Shown here piece by piece: positions 8,407 through 17,821 of a stretch of DNA of 64,000 bases. Source of the stretch: Salegentibacter holothuriorum. GTDB lineage: Bacteria > Bacteroidota > Bacteroidia > Flavobacteriales > Flavobacteriaceae. A model generated the notes under the pieces. It saw only the letters and a list, made by a program, of their open reading frames with translations. It did not search any database and was not told the origin of the DNA. The translations under genes were made by a program, and so were the position numbers. Each line of letters starts with the position of its first letter. Positions within the stretch are counted from its first letter, which is position 1. The stretch lies in assembly GCF_900168045.1 (NCBI RefSeq), contig NZ_FUYY01000007.1:1-64000 (forward strand), given 5' to 3'.

Positions 8407-11368
8407 ACTATTTCTCTTAGCATTCTTATGGTTTAATTTCGCCTTTACTCAAAATTATCCCACTAACAATTATACTGCAGCCAGAGATTTGCCAAATAAT
8501 GCCGTTAGATCAATACTGGTTGACAGCAATAATAGTCTATGGATAGGAACTGAAAATGGTGTTGTTAAAAAGGAAAATGACGAATTTCAATATTTTTTTG
8601 AAGAAGATGGGTTAGCTCAAAATAGTTGTTGGGCTATTGCAGAAGATAAAAACGGCAAATTATGGTTTGGCAGCTACGGTGAAGGGATTAGTATCTATGA
8701 CGGATATAAATTCAAAATTATTTCAGAAAAGGATGGCTTGGTTCACAACCAAATAACCAAACTATTTACTTCCGGAAATTATATGTACGTGGGAACCAGT
8801 GATGGTGTTTCCCTGATAGACGTAAATACTTTTAAAGTAAATTCTTTAAAGACTCCTCCCGGAAAGGAACTTTTTAGGGTTCAGGATTTCTTTGAATATC
8901 AAAACCAAATCTATGTGGTGACATATAGTTCGGGAATCTTCAGAATCTTAAATAAGGACAAGCAAACTGCTTTAGCTAGTGTAAATGATCATAAATTCAT
9001 TTATTCCGTCTTAATGGATCGTGATAGTATTTATAGCAGTAATAAAGGTTTCTTTACTAAAAGTTCTCTTCCTGCTTATTTGAGTGCGAAGGATTCTGTG
9101 CCAATACAAAAACTTGGAACTTCCATTATCTGGGATTATGCTAAAACAAATGATCATAAAATATTTGCGGCGGCCTGGGGCATATACGATACTAACGGAG
9201 GAATTTATGAGTTGGTAGATGAGCGGTTAATATCCCGGGCTGTAGAATTTAATATACCCAGCCGGGAGGTAATATCCCTGGCTTATGATTCCAAATTCGA
9301 AAAATTATATGCAGGAACCCGGGATGCCGGATTATTTGAAATCGCTTTAAACCCTCAAATTAAAATTCACGGGATTCCAGGCAAGAATATTCTTGGTTTT
9401 GCGAAAACAAAAGAAACTTCCGCAGTATTATTGAACGATGGTATTGTTTTAAAAATAGCCGGAAATGAGCAGAAAATTACTATATCACAACTTAAAAAAT
9501 GGCAGGAAAATTATGTTTTGAATACCGACTTACCTTTACCTAAACATAAGGACCATTTCTACGAACTGGATTATTCTACAAAGGCTGAGGATATCAATTT
9601 TTATGATATAAAAGTCTCTCGAGATACCTATTGGCTAAATACGAATATCGGAGTGTTTGCTATAAATGAATCTGGAAAGTTGGATCGTTATTTACCTTTG
9701 CACTCAGAAGAAATTAATTTTACCCCCTCCGGAAATCTTATAGAAACCAATCCTTACGGCGGAGTTAGGGTGTATAATGATTTGGCCCTTTTTCATTATA
9801 CTCATTTTGAAAAAGAACACGATCAAACCCCTACCATGGTTGTAGGTAGTTTGAAAATGGGTGCCAAAACCTATTTTTTATCTATTTTTTCTGGTCTGTA
9901 TGTATGGGAGAACGGGAGCTTTAAGTCCTATTTCAATAATGGTATCTGGAGCGAAAAAAAATTAAAGCACATTACAGTTTTGGGGAATAATCTCGCCATT
10001 TCAAATGAATTTGGGGATGTGTTTATCGTTAATGATGATGGGCCATTTAAAATTAAAAAGAAAATACCCCGGGCCAAAATCCAGGGAAACTCCATTTCTT
10101 TTTTAAAGAATTACCAGGGAACTTTAATTATTGGAACTGAAAAAGGATTAACGCTCTACAATAACGGTAGGTATGTATTTTTAGATAAAGAACAGGGGCT
10201 GGAGCAGCCTTTATTGAGTGCCGAGGTAAATCAAAATACATTATCAATAGGAAGCAATAACGGTTATTACATCATAGATCTTGTTGCGGTTAGGGATACA
10301 AATACTTTGGTAGATGAGATAAGACTGAAAGAAATTTTCATCAATAACAATAAATTTTCTTTAGGATCTTTTGTCGAAAAGGATAAGCTAAAATTGAAGC
10401 ATAACGAGAATACAGTATTGCTTAAATTTAGTACAAACGCTCATCCTTATCCGAATAAATTGAAATATCAATACCGGTTAAACGATAATGAGCCCTGGAG
10501 TCTTTCATCTACCAAACCCGAAATATTCCTGCCGTCTTTACCAACAGATAATTATGAGCTAGATGTAAAGGTATCAGATGAGAGTACCGGTTTAAGTTAT
10601 ACCCAAGCCTTGCTGAATTTAACAGTGCTTCCACCATTTTGGAAAACCTGGTGGTTCCTTGTTATTATCATAAGTATTATAATTATGGTAGTTTATAGCT
10701 TTTATGAATTTCAAATAAGACAGATCAAAAAGTTTGAAGCACAAAAGGGATTGATTCAAAAGCGTTTTGAAGAAACCAAAATGGAAGCTTTACTGGCCCA
10801 AATGAATCCGCATTTTATCTTTAATGCGATGAATTCTATTCAGTACTATATTATGGATAGTGATATAGATAAAGCCTCGGTATTCTTAGGTGATTTTTCA
10901 AAATTAATCAGGCTAAACCTGGATCATTGTACCAAGCCAACTATTTTATTGATTGAAGAAATTGAATATTTGCAATCCTATATCCGGGTTGAAAATACGC
11001 GATTTAATAATAAGATTGAGGTGATATTTAAAACAGATCCTTTGATTGATCCTTATGAGTTAGAAATCCCTAGCATGTTATTACAAACCTTCGTGGAAAA
11101 TGTTTTCGTTCATGCTTTTCCGCCGGGTGTGTACAACCCGACATTAAAAGTTTCTTTTAAGCTGCTTTCAGAAGGTGTTTTGCAATGCAGAATTGAAGAT
11201 AATGGGGTTGGGTTTACTAAATATTCAACTAATAAATTACATAACTCTAAAGGTGTAAGCCTGGTGAAAGAACGTCTTACCTTATTAGGTTACGATGTTG
11301 AAGAAACCGTACAAATTATTTCCGAAAAAGATAAAGGCACTTCCGTTACCTTAAATCTAGAGGTCTAA
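8384..11368 (+). CDS. Two-component propeller sensor kinase, LytS-type
   Basis: The start is taken at ATG 8384 rather than 8336 because it gives a clean signal peptide ('KLFLLAFLWFNFAFTQ') and a small overlap with the regulator gene. The product is about 994 residues. It has regulator-propeller repeats with 'SLWIGTENGV' and 'KLWFGSYGEG' blades over roughly residues 30-640, a Y_Y_Y-type domain near 650-740, and one membrane helix 'TWWFLVIIISIIIMVVYSF'. The cytoplasmic His_kinase module contains 'LAQMNPHFIFNAMNSIQ' (phospho-acceptor His) and an ATP-binding G box 'EDNGVGFTK'. Such proteins sense extracellular or periplasmic ligands, often glycans in Bacteroidota; the ligand here is unknown. A truncated paralogous C-terminus lies at 13110-13241. 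Confidence 0.88.
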   Translation: MPYYKITKLFLLAFLWFNFAFTQNYPTNNYTAARDLPNNAVRSILVDSNNSLWIGTENGVVKKENDEFQYFFEEDGLAQNSCWAIAEDKNGKLWFGSYGEGISIYDGYKFKIISEKDGLVHNQITKLFTSGNYMYVGTSDGVSLIDVNTFKVNSLKTPPGKELFRVQDFFEYQNQIYVVTYSSGIFRILNKDKQTALASVNDHKFIYSVLMDRDSIYSSNKGFFTKSSLPAYLSAKDSVPIQKLGTSIIWDYAKTNDHKIFAAAWGIYDTNGGIYELVDERLISRAVEFNIPSREVISLAYDSKFEKLYAGTRDAGLFEIALNPQIKIHGIPGKNILGFAKTKETSAVLLNDGIVLKIAGNEQKITISQLKKWQENYVLNTDLPLPKHKDHFYELDYSTKAEDINFYDIKVSRDTYWLNTNIGVFAINESGKLDRYLPLHSEEINFTPSGNLIETNPYGGVRVYNDLALFHYTHFEKEHDQTPTMVVGSLKMGAKTYFLSIFSGLYVWENGSFKSYFNNGIWSEKKLKHITVLGNNLAISNEFGDVFIVNDDGPFKIKKKIPRAKIQGNSISFLKNYQGTLIIGTEKGLTLYNNGRYVFLDKEQGLEQPLLSAEVNQNTLSIGSNNGYYIIDLVAVRDTNTLVDEIRLKEIFINNNKFSLGSFVEKDKLKLKHNENTVLLKFSTNAHPYPNKLKYQYRLNDNEPWSLSSTKPEIFLPSLPTDNYELDVKVSDESTGLSYTQALLNLTVLPPFWKTWWFLVIIISIIIMVVYSFYEFQIRQIKKFEAQKGLIQKRFEETKMEALLAQMNPHFIFNAMNSIQYYIMDSDIDKASVFLGDFSKLIRLNLDHCTKPTILLIEEIEYLQSYIRVENTRFNNKIEVIFKTDPLIDPYELEIPSMLLQTFVENVFVHAFPPGVYNPTLKVSFKLLSEGVLQCRIEDNGVGFTKYSTNKLHNSKGVSLVKERLTLLGYDVEETVQIISEKDKGTSVTLNLEV

Positions 11369-12086
11369 CGATAACTTTAAGATTCCATACGTTTACTACA
11401 TCTTTTGAAGCCAATAATCTAAATGTATCTGACTAAATTTACTAAAAATCAGAAATAAAATTACCTTCCTGCCTTATAATCGGTCAGGAGATAACGGGCT
11501 GCTGTCAATCCTACGATGGAGGTGTAAATATGCGGGACTTTCTTTTGTTTTTAATATCTTCTTAGGCTGTTAATGCGGCTATTTATCCTATAATTGCTAA
11601 ATCTGCTTTTTGATGTGTTTTAGAAGATATAACAGGTTTTATTCCTGCAGGGTGTGTCTGTTAATGCATTCATTCCAGCGAACATTAAGCGGAAATGTCG
11701 GTTTAATTTTCTGGTTTTGTATCTAAGAGCAACCCCAACCTGCAAATAGAAGTGCTGAAAATCTGAAATCTACAATTCCCTGTTGAACCGGCTTAAGTGG
11801 CTTCCTGCCATATTTCATTTTTTATTTACACCTTTTAAAAGTTTAAAAAAATGCTGAAAAGTCGGAGTTTTTTTTCTTTCTAATAAATAATCGCTCTTGC
11901 CCCTCTTAAAAAATGCCAACAAACCGCAAGTTCACCTAAAAATAGGTTAAACATATTAAAAAAAATATAAGTTTCCTTATAGGTTTCTTATTTTAAGCGT
12001 ATTAGCAATGTTTCAATAGAATATTGGTCATCATTTAAAGATGAACACCGTTCACCAATACTAATCAATTCTTAATAAAAAATACT
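11369..12086. other. Non-coding stretch after the propeller kinase
   Basis: The first 35 bp (CGATAACTTTAAGAT...ACGTTTACTA) recur after the kinase remnant at 13241 and after the broken receiver gene at about 14441. On the minus strand around 11465-11540 a 27-codon open stretch reads 'VPHIYTSIVGLTAARYLL...' between two stops; it looks protein-like but has no start and no recognised family. No terminator or RNA was identified. Confidence 0.35.
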
Positions 12087-12836
12087 ATGAAAGACGGAAA
12101 TCTTATATATTACAAAATTTTAAATAAATCCTTAAATATTCCGGGTGCAAGAGTCAATAGAGTTGAATTTTTGGAGAAAAACCTTCAAAAGTATTGCACT
12201 GTTGAACAAATAGAAAAAGCCAAAGATACTTCTATAATTAAAGCGGGAATACCGGAAGTGGTGCTTGAAAAAACAGTGAGAAGCGTAGTACAGGAGCATA
12301 CGTTCAAAGTTACGGGAATTTCTACCCTAACAGGAATGCCGGGTGGTTTGGTTATGGTTGCAACAATACCTGCAGATTTAGCTCAGTACTATTACCACGT
12401 AATAGTATTAGCTCAGAAATTAGCTTTTTTATATGGTTATCCTCAGTTTAAAAATGATGGTTCTGATTATATGGATGATGATCTGGTTCACCACCTGACA
12501 TTATTTATAGGGGTGATGTATGAGGTAGAAGGAGCAGACAAAGCTGTCCTGGAAGTATCAAAAGATCATAATTCTGAAACGATTTCAAAAGTACCAGGTA
12601 AAACATTAACTGAAACTGCTTATTACATGCTAAGAAAAAACATTGCCAGATTTGTTGGTTTAAAGATTACGAAAAAAACTATAAATCAAGGTATTAGCAA
12701 AGTGATCCCTATAGTGAGCGGGTTGGTCTCGGGGGGAGTTTCATATTTTTCCTTTACCCCGATGGCCGAGAAACTGAGAGTTTCATTAAAAAATGCTCAT
12801 GAATCCAGAAAGGATGAAATAGTTGAATCTATTTAA
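12087..12836 (+). CDS. EcsC-like protein
   Basis: A 249-residue protein whose centre resembles EcsC-family proteins: a glycine/proline-rich 'GISTLTGMPGGLVMVATIP' segment (about residues 75-93) followed by 'ADLAQYYYHVIVLAQKLAFLYGYP'. A second glycine-rich hydrophobic segment, 'VIPIVSGLVSGGVSYFSF', lies near residue 215. The two hydrophobic segments suggest membrane association without a signal peptide. EcsC-like proteins have no well-defined biochemical role; in Bacillus, EcsC is encoded with an ABC exporter. Here the gene stands alone between decayed sequences. The family assignment is by pattern only and could be wrong. Confidence 0.5.
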   Translation: MKDGNLIYYKILNKSLNIPGARVNRVEFLEKNLQKYCTVEQIEKAKDTSIIKAGIPEVVLEKTVRSVVQEHTFKVTGISTLTGMPGGLVMVATIPADLAQYYYHVIVLAQKLAFLYGYPQFKNDGSDYMDDDLVHHLTLFIGVMYEVEGADKAVLEVSKDHNSETISKVPGKTLTETAYYMLRKNIARFVGLKITKKTINQGISKVIPIVSGLVSGGVSYFSFTPMAEKLRVSLKNAHESRKDEIVESI

Positions 12837-13109
12837 GATCATATTCAATTCCCATCTCAATAATTTTGAAAATTAGAGATGGTAGAAACAATTGATAATA
12901 TCATTTACCTTTTTTTTCAATTTTAGTTCCGCATTTATATCATTTAAAACTAATATAGATGCAACATTTGTGGGGCTAAAAATCGATCTGGAAGTTGAGT
13001 AGATATTTTTAAGATAATACTTCTTGCACCAGTGAGGTCTTAAATTGGCAGGTAAAAAAGTTGAGAAAATAAGACGACTTAATTCCCATAAAGGTAAAAG
13101 CACTGCGGT
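12837..13109. other. Short non-coding stretch before a kinase remnant
   Basis: No gene is supported. Minus-strand frames through 12873-13103 lack any recognisable feature. The stretch probably belongs to the decayed kinase locus whose C-terminus survives immediately downstream. Confidence 0.3.
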
Positions 13110-13241
13110 AATTCTAAATCTAAAGGTGCAAGACTGGTAAAAGATCGTTTAGCATTGCTGGGTTACGACATTGAGCAAGCCGTGAGAATAACTTCGATTA
13201 AGAATAAAGACACTTCCGTTACCCTAAAACTAGAGGTCTAA
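13110..13241 (+). pseudogene. C-terminal fragment of a LytS-type sensor kinase
   Basis: The frame from 13110 to the stop at 13239-13241 encodes 43 residues that align with the last 43 residues of the kinase at 8384-11368. Both contain 'LVK(D/E)RL(A/T)LLGYD(I/V)E' and finish with 'TSVTL(K/N)LEV' and a stop. The similarity continues past the stop into the flank ('CTAACGATAACTT...'). No upstream kinase domains are present, so this is the tail of a deleted paralogue. Confidence 0.85.
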
Positions 13242-14003
13242 CGATAACTTAAAGATCCCAAACGTTTACTAAACGAATATTTTTCGAATTACCATAAAAT
13301 TTAGTTTTACTAAAAATTAGAGTTAGTGGCGGCTACACCTTTATTGGGGTTGTTTTCAAAGTAAATATTATGAGTAGGGTCGTATTATTCTTTGAAGCTA
13401 CAGTAGAAGTCACTTCTCTAATCTTTTTAATTTTTTCTTTCTCAATAGATTATATAAGATTTTGATATTCAGATAAAATATAAAAACCTACTTCGATTTT
13501 TTTTATTCTAATACCGGTTTATGCTTTTTTCAATGCAAGGATTTGCTTTTTAAAGAAAGCATTTTAGTTAGATTTTGCTTTCTCTTAAAAGCAATTTAGA
13601 TAAAATGGTACAATAGAACCATTAATGATGACGGAATGTAATTTGGTATTATTCCTTTTTGCTATACTTTTAAATAGATATTTTATAAAGTCGCTCCAGC
13701 CTTGGAATTTCATAGGTTTATACCTGAAAATACTTAAATCCCGGTCTTCTTTATTCAAAAATTATTTAGTCTTAGAAAAAAAAATCATCCTTCTCACGTC
13801 ATACCTTGGCGTATTCTCCCTGCATCTTTGAAAATATAAGTTGCGAAGTTAATTGCTTCGTGTTGTTTAATGTTAAGAATAGATCCGCTTCAGTCTGTGA
13901 CTTTTCTAATATGTAGGGGTAAAAGAAAATTAAAGGACGAAGCGGAATCTTATTCTGATTTTAGAATTGAAAGAAAGATTATTATGAACTATAAGATGTA
14001 AAT
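13242..14003. other. Non-coding, decayed stretch
   Basis: It begins with the flank repeat shared with 11369 and 14441. ATCCGCTTC (13882-13890) has an inverted partner near 13946-13955 (GAAGCGGAAT). A 68-codon open frame at 13625-13831 has the composition of random AT-rich DNA and is not called. No other feature was seen. Confidence 0.35.
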
Positions 14004-14435
14004 ATGAAAAAACTATTTCTCGATGGTATCCGTACCCCAGAGATGGTATATGATAAAACTGTAGCCAAAGATTTTATTGGCACCGGCAAAGGGTGAAATA
14101 CTCCGAGGCTTGCCTTGAAATTAAAAATTTGTTTCCAACGAATGCCTCGTGGGCTTGCCCCGAGATAGTTTACTGTGGTAAGGAATTATGCTGATTTCGT
14201 AAAGTACATAAAACAAAACGGCTTTCCGGAATTTATCAGCTTTGATAATGATTTCGGTCTGGATGAAAGTGGGGAAGTGGCCCCGGATGGATATGCAGCG
14301 GTAAAATGGCTGGTGTATGAATCGGAACTCGAACTGAAGAGCTTGCAATTTAAAGTTCATTCAGCCAATCCTTTTGCGGCGGAGCAGATAAGGGGATTGT
14401 TGAGCAACTATATTCAGTTTTTGAAAAAGAGTTGA
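14004..14435 (+). pseudogene. Cyclic-phosphate-processing receiver-like gene disrupted by a 96-bp insertion
   Basis: The 5' part (14004-14078) encodes 'MKKLFLD' then 'GIRTPEMVYDKTVAKDFI'. The 3' part (14175-14432) continues in the same frame with 'VVRNYADFVKYIKQNGFPEF' and 'SFDNDFGLDESGEVAPDGY', ending '...GLLSNYIQFLKKS'. Joined, they give about 111 residues, matching the size and motifs of small receiver-fold proteins annotated as cyclic-phosphate-processing receivers (LDD-x-R-x-P near the N-terminus, then FDxDxG). Between them, 14079-14174 is foreign and brings an in-frame TGA at 14094-14096. The second acidic residue of LDD is Gly here, a further sign of decay. The GTG at 14175 could start a fragment, but without the N-terminal acidic site it should not be active. 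Confidence 0.75.
14079..14174. repeat. 96-bp REP-like insertion within the receiver gene
   Basis: It is delimited by comparing the broken reading frame on both sides. It contains CTCG-t-GGGC-TT-GCCC-c-GAG (14144-14162), a hairpin typical of short palindromic repeats scattered in Flavobacteriia genomes, plus a related arm CCGAGGCTTGCC near 14103. It encodes nothing. Target-site duplication is uncertain; the flanks TTTATT and TTTACT are at best an imperfect one. Confidence 0.6.
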
Positions 14436-14548
14436 AATTTCCTACGATTACTTATAAGATCCATACGTTAACTAAATGCTATTTTTTTGTTTTAACATAA
14501 AATTTAGTTTTAGGAAAATTTCTAATTAACCTAAGAAAATCCAAACCT

Positions 14549-14695
14549 ATGGCAACTTATAAATGTAGAACTTGTGGCATAACAAAAAATGACACTCTAA
14601 TTTCTCAAATGGCGGTCCTTGGAAGATGCAGACCTGCAAATTCTTCTGCTTCCCTTTCTCATCATTCGTGGTCGAAAATATCTAATAGTAACTAA
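14549..14695 (+). CDS. Small zinc-knuckle-like protein (48 aa)
   Basis: The product begins MATYKCRTCGITKND and ends '...SASLSHHSWSKISNSN'. Cys6 and Cys9 form a CxxC, Cys27 is a third cysteine, and His39-His40 follow, so a single metal site is possible. It is preceded by about 50 bp of A-rich DNA and ends 15 bp before the 770-aa coiled-coil gene on the same strand, suggesting one operon. No named family is recognised. The regular Cys/His spacing and the close linkage argue for a real gene despite its size. Its role, perhaps RNA or protein binding, is unknown. Confidence 0.55.
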   Translation: MATYKCRTCGITKNDTLISQMAVLGRCRPANSSASLSHHSWSKISNSN

Positions 14696-14710
14696 ACTAA
14701 ATTCTTCTTA

Positions 14711-17023
14711 ATGAAATTTAACGAAATTGTTTTAGGAGAAAATCAAGATTTAATTCCTGAAATTATAGGTGGTATACAAAAAATTGCTATCGGTTTAAGT
14801 CAGAACAATCAATCTCTACTTCGGAGAGAACTTGTAAAGCAATTAAATGATGAAATTCCAGAATTAAATTTAATAGATGGTAGAATAGTAAATGCCCTAA
14901 TAAAAGAAGCTTATTCTCAAACACATTCTCCGGTTCTTCAAAATGCCCTTTCAGAATGTTTTTTTGAAAATACAGGAGATAAACTAGTTTACAATCCGAA
15001 TAGAATTTCCGATGCAAACCTAAGTCTTACTTCAACCAGTGATGATATTTTGGATCTAAATAAGTTTGATCAAAAAACAGAAATCTTAAATGGGGCTATA
15101 GAATTAATAGGAAAGACAGATGCTGTTGCTGACATAAATGAAACTAAGCTCGCCATTGATAAATATGTTCCTAAGGATAATTTCTCCCTTACCGGGATGA
15201 CAAAGGTGAAAGACACTTTTAATTATGCTAAAAGAATTTATAATGGATACGGTAGGCTAATAAGCCAATATGAATTTGCTAAACAGGCAAATTTAGATCT
15301 TATTGATGATTTTGTGTTTCTACGTAATGAACTACTAAATTTTAGACAAGAGGTTACACAATTAGTGACTGAAATTATTGGAGATAATGAGAAAGCTTCT
15401 CATCCAGATTTATTTGATTTTTCTGAAATAGAATATTTCGATATAGAAGAATTTCGGGGAAAAGTAAATTTAGCATTTGATGGTTTCGGAGAAAAATTGC
15501 AAATATTTAATAACGATTATCACAAAGAAATGCTCCGACTAAAGGATGCCGGTGCAGGTCACGTTGATGATGCACTAAATAAACTTGGAAAAACTCAAAA
15601 AAGAAGAGGTCAAATTTCTAGGAGAGAAGTAAAAGGGGAGGTTGCAATTGCTGCTATTGGCTTCGCTTTTGATGCTTTCCTCAGCATTTCTGAAACAAGG
15701 AAAAATGCAGAAGAAACCGTAGCACAGCTAAAGCATGATATAGAAGCCATGAAACTCGGGCTCAAAGAGGATGCCCAAATAATAGCTGAAGATCTGTTAA
15801 GATTAGCAAAAATCCACTCGAGGATAAAAGGGGTTTTAATTCCTGCGGTAAAAAAGTTTATAAATGAAGCAAACATTATATATAATCTAAAATTAAAAGA
15901 TGCCTATTCCAAGATGGTAGAGGAAGGCACTATTGCGGAATTAAGCAGTGAAAACAGAAGACTGGCTGCAGAAAGGAAACAACTTATTTCAGAAATAGAA
16001 GATAAAAATCAGGGAATAACAATCTGTGAAAGCGAGATATTAAGGTATGAAGACTTAATATCAGAAATTCACTGGGAGTATAATTTTGTAAATGCTAATA
16101 AACCCGATATCCCTATTCCATTTCATAATATAATCTCGTTTGGAACAGCAAAAACCAATTATAAAAAACAATTGTCCGATTGGGAAAGAATAACTGAACC
16201 CATAAGAACTAAATACAGGGTTTATGTGGATAATACAAACCAGGAGGAGGAAACTCTGCTAAGATTTAAAGACATACTAAGAAAGCTGGAGAACAGACTA
16301 AAAGAAATTGAAAACCAGCGGGAGGAGAATAAATTAAGGATTGAAGAACAAAGGATTAGAATTGAAGATTTTGAACTGCAGTTTGAAATTTTTAGTAAAG
16401 GTATAGGACAATTGTCGGCAGCTTCTAAGAATTTTCTGGAACTGGGAATCGCAAAAGATCTTATTAAGAAATCGGTTAATTTTCAAAATAATTTGGTTGG
16501 CATTTCTGATTCAGAAACATTTTCAATTCCTACTGTATCAGATAATAACATAGATTATTTGAACGACCAGTACTACCAGATGAAGCTTAAGCTTGAACTT
16601 TTAAGCTACACAGAATCTTTGGTTAATGGAGAGTTCCTAGAAAAAATGGCGGAATTGGGTGGTGAAAAAAAGGAGCTATTTATTTCTGATAGAATGCAAA
16701 AATTGAGATTTCAGTTGTCATCCAAAATTCAACAAAAAACCAAATTGGATTCTGCCCAGACAATGAAATTAGTGAATCTTGGGACAGATATATTTGTCAG
16801 TATCTTAAAAACTCAAAAAATTAAAGCCAAAACAACTTTCCTACATGAGTTAAATGAAAAACTGGACCATGAATTCTTAGGTCGATTTGAAACCTTGGTT
16901 GCGTCTTTAAAGCAGAGCATGGAAAAGGATAAACAAGAGGCAAAAAAGATGGAATCTGCGCTCAATGGAGCAATGTCTACAGAGGATTTATTAAAAGCTT
17001 CTAAAGTATTAAAGAACAATTAA
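14711..17023 (+). CDS. Large helical coiled-coil protein, unknown function
   Basis: A 770-residue, highly charged, almost entirely helical protein with no signal peptide. Residues 1-110 are a compact helical head and 130-310 a helical region. A hydrophobic alanine/glycine-rich segment 'VAIAAIGFAFDAFLSIS' sits at about 313-330, followed by long coiled coils (about 335-600, rich in E/K/R/L) and a helical tail to 770. A single hydrophobic segment flanked by long helices recalls alpha-helical pore-forming proteins, but this is only architectural similarity; a structural/SMC-like protein is equally possible. No Walker motifs, nuclease or protease signatures were seen. It sits in a same-strand set with the 48-aa knuckle protein and two small membrane proteins, next to defence genes, so a defence or membrane-stress role is a reasonable guess. 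Confidence 0.7.
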   Translation: MKFNEIVLGENQDLIPEIIGGIQKIAIGLSQNNQSLLRRELVKQLNDEIPELNLIDGRIVNALIKEAYSQTHSPVLQNALSECFFENTGDKLVYNPNRISDANLSLTSTSDDILDLNKFDQKTEILNGAIELIGKTDAVADINETKLAIDKYVPKDNFSLTGMTKVKDTFNYAKRIYNGYGRLISQYEFAKQANLDLIDDFVFLRNELLNFRQEVTQLVTEIIGDNEKASHPDLFDFSEIEYFDIEEFRGKVNLAFDGFGEKLQIFNNDYHKEMLRLKDAGAGHVDDALNKLGKTQKRRGQISRREVKGEVAIAAIGFAFDAFLSISETRKNAEETVAQLKHDIEAMKLGLKEDAQIIAEDLLRLAKIHSRIKGVLIPAVKKFINEANIIYNLKLKDAYSKMVEEGTIAELSSENRRLAAERKQLISEIEDKNQGITICESEILRYEDLISEIHWEYNFVNANKPDIPIPFHNIISFGTAKTNYKKQLSDWERITEPIRTKYRVYVDNTNQEEETLLRFKDILRKLENRLKEIENQREENKLRIEEQRIRIEDFELQFEIFSKGIGQLSAASKNFLELGIAKDLIKKSVNFQNNLVGISDSETFSIPTVSDNNIDYLNDQYYQMKLKLELLSYTESLVNGEFLEKMAELGGEKKELFISDRMQKLRFQLSSKIQQKTKLDSAQTMKLVNLGTDIFVSILKTQKIKAKTTFLHELNEKLDHEFLGRFETLVASLKQSMEKDKQEAKKMESALNGAMSTEDLLKASKVLKNN

Positions 17024-17067
17024 ACTAAACAATCTATTAGGTTGCTAAATTTAAATTTTTAAAACAT

Positions 17068-17361
17068 ATGAATACAAATTCTCTCAAAGCAAAATTACTG
17101 TCTAAACAGCAAGCATATATTTTATTTTTCATTTTCCAAGCTCCTTATGCATATGTGGGTAAATGGAAAATGCAATTATTATATTGGTTTGTTTGTTTGC
17201 CGATATTTGCTCATATCTTTATGATTTCGACTGGTGAATTTGCCAGTATTCTTCCAATATCTTTACTTCTTATTTGGCCAATAAACCAGTTTTTTGCCAT
17301 TCCCAATAAGATCAAAAAATACAACTTGAAAATTTACGAAGAACAAATAAAAAGTAAGTAG
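17068..17361 (+). CDS. TM2-domain-like small membrane protein
   Basis: A 97-residue protein with two predicted membrane helices, 'LFFIFQAPYAYVGKWKMQ' followed by 'LLYWFVCLPIFAHIFM', and 'ILPISLLLIWPINQFF', ending in a basic tail. The G-K-x2-Q-x2-YW pattern around residues 29-41 resembles TM2 domains, which form a short membrane hairpin. It follows the coiled-coil gene by 45 bp and is 1 bp from the next membrane gene, so the three are probably co-transcribed. It may anchor the coiled-coil protein to the membrane; that is inference only. Confidence 0.6.
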   Translation: MNTNSLKAKLLSKQQAYILFFIFQAPYAYVGKWKMQLLYWFVCLPIFAHIFMISTGEFASILPISLLLIWPINQFFAIPNKIKKYNLKIYEEQIKSK

Positions 17362-17362
17362 A

Positions 17363-17716
17363 ATGACAGCATTAATAATTATTGGAATAATCTTAGTAAT
17401 ACTTGCATTTTTCGGCCTTGGATATTATACCTGGTCTTTTGCCAAGGAAAAATATGATCATAATATTTTTGGGATTGGTGTTATTATAAGAGGTATAGCT
17501 TCACTGTTTTGCTTAACTTTTGCAGTGATGCTAAATACTGGTGATGGCTCTATTATAGTCTGGATTGTGGCTGCAGGCATTTTATGGCTTTGGACATTTT
17601 TTGCTACCTGGACAAGGAGTAACATTTTTATAGCTTTATTTTCACTGATCTATCAATTGTTCGCTGTTTTATTCGTGTTAAAAGCTTATGACAGTGTGAA
17701 GAGAAGGCTTAGCTAG
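17363..17716 (+). CDS. Small integral membrane protein
   Basis: A 117-residue protein with about four hydrophobic helices: 'ALIIIGIILVILAFFGLGYY', 'GVIIRGIASLFCLTFAVML', 'IIVWIVAAGILWLWTFFATW' and 'FIALFSLIYQLFAVLFVL'. There is no signal peptide cleavage site and no known domain. It starts 1 bp after the stop of the TM2-like gene, a strong sign of translational coupling. It is the last gene of the rightward four-gene set; the next gene is on the opposite strand. Confidence 0.6.
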   Translation: MTALIIIGIILVILAFFGLGYYTWSFAKEKYDHNIFGIGVIIRGIASLFCLTFAVMLNTGDGSIIVWIVAAGILWLWTFFATWTRSNIFIALFSLIYQLFAVLFVLKAYDSVKRRLS

Positions 17717-17821
17717 TTTGAAAATAAAGCTATAATCTTATAGATGAATCAACATTAAACCAAACTTTTCACCGGAAGTCAGGTTGATTATTTGTAGCAA
17801 AAAGGTTTTATATAATTTTAT

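Noticed and set aside
11465-11540. Protein-like stretch VPHIYTSIVGLTAARYLL on the minus strand
   Set aside because: Only 27 codons between two stops, no start codon and no recognised family; reported only within the intergenic entry.
13625-13831. 68-codon frame in the decayed region
   Set aside because: Random AT-rich composition, no start context, no similarity to any family.
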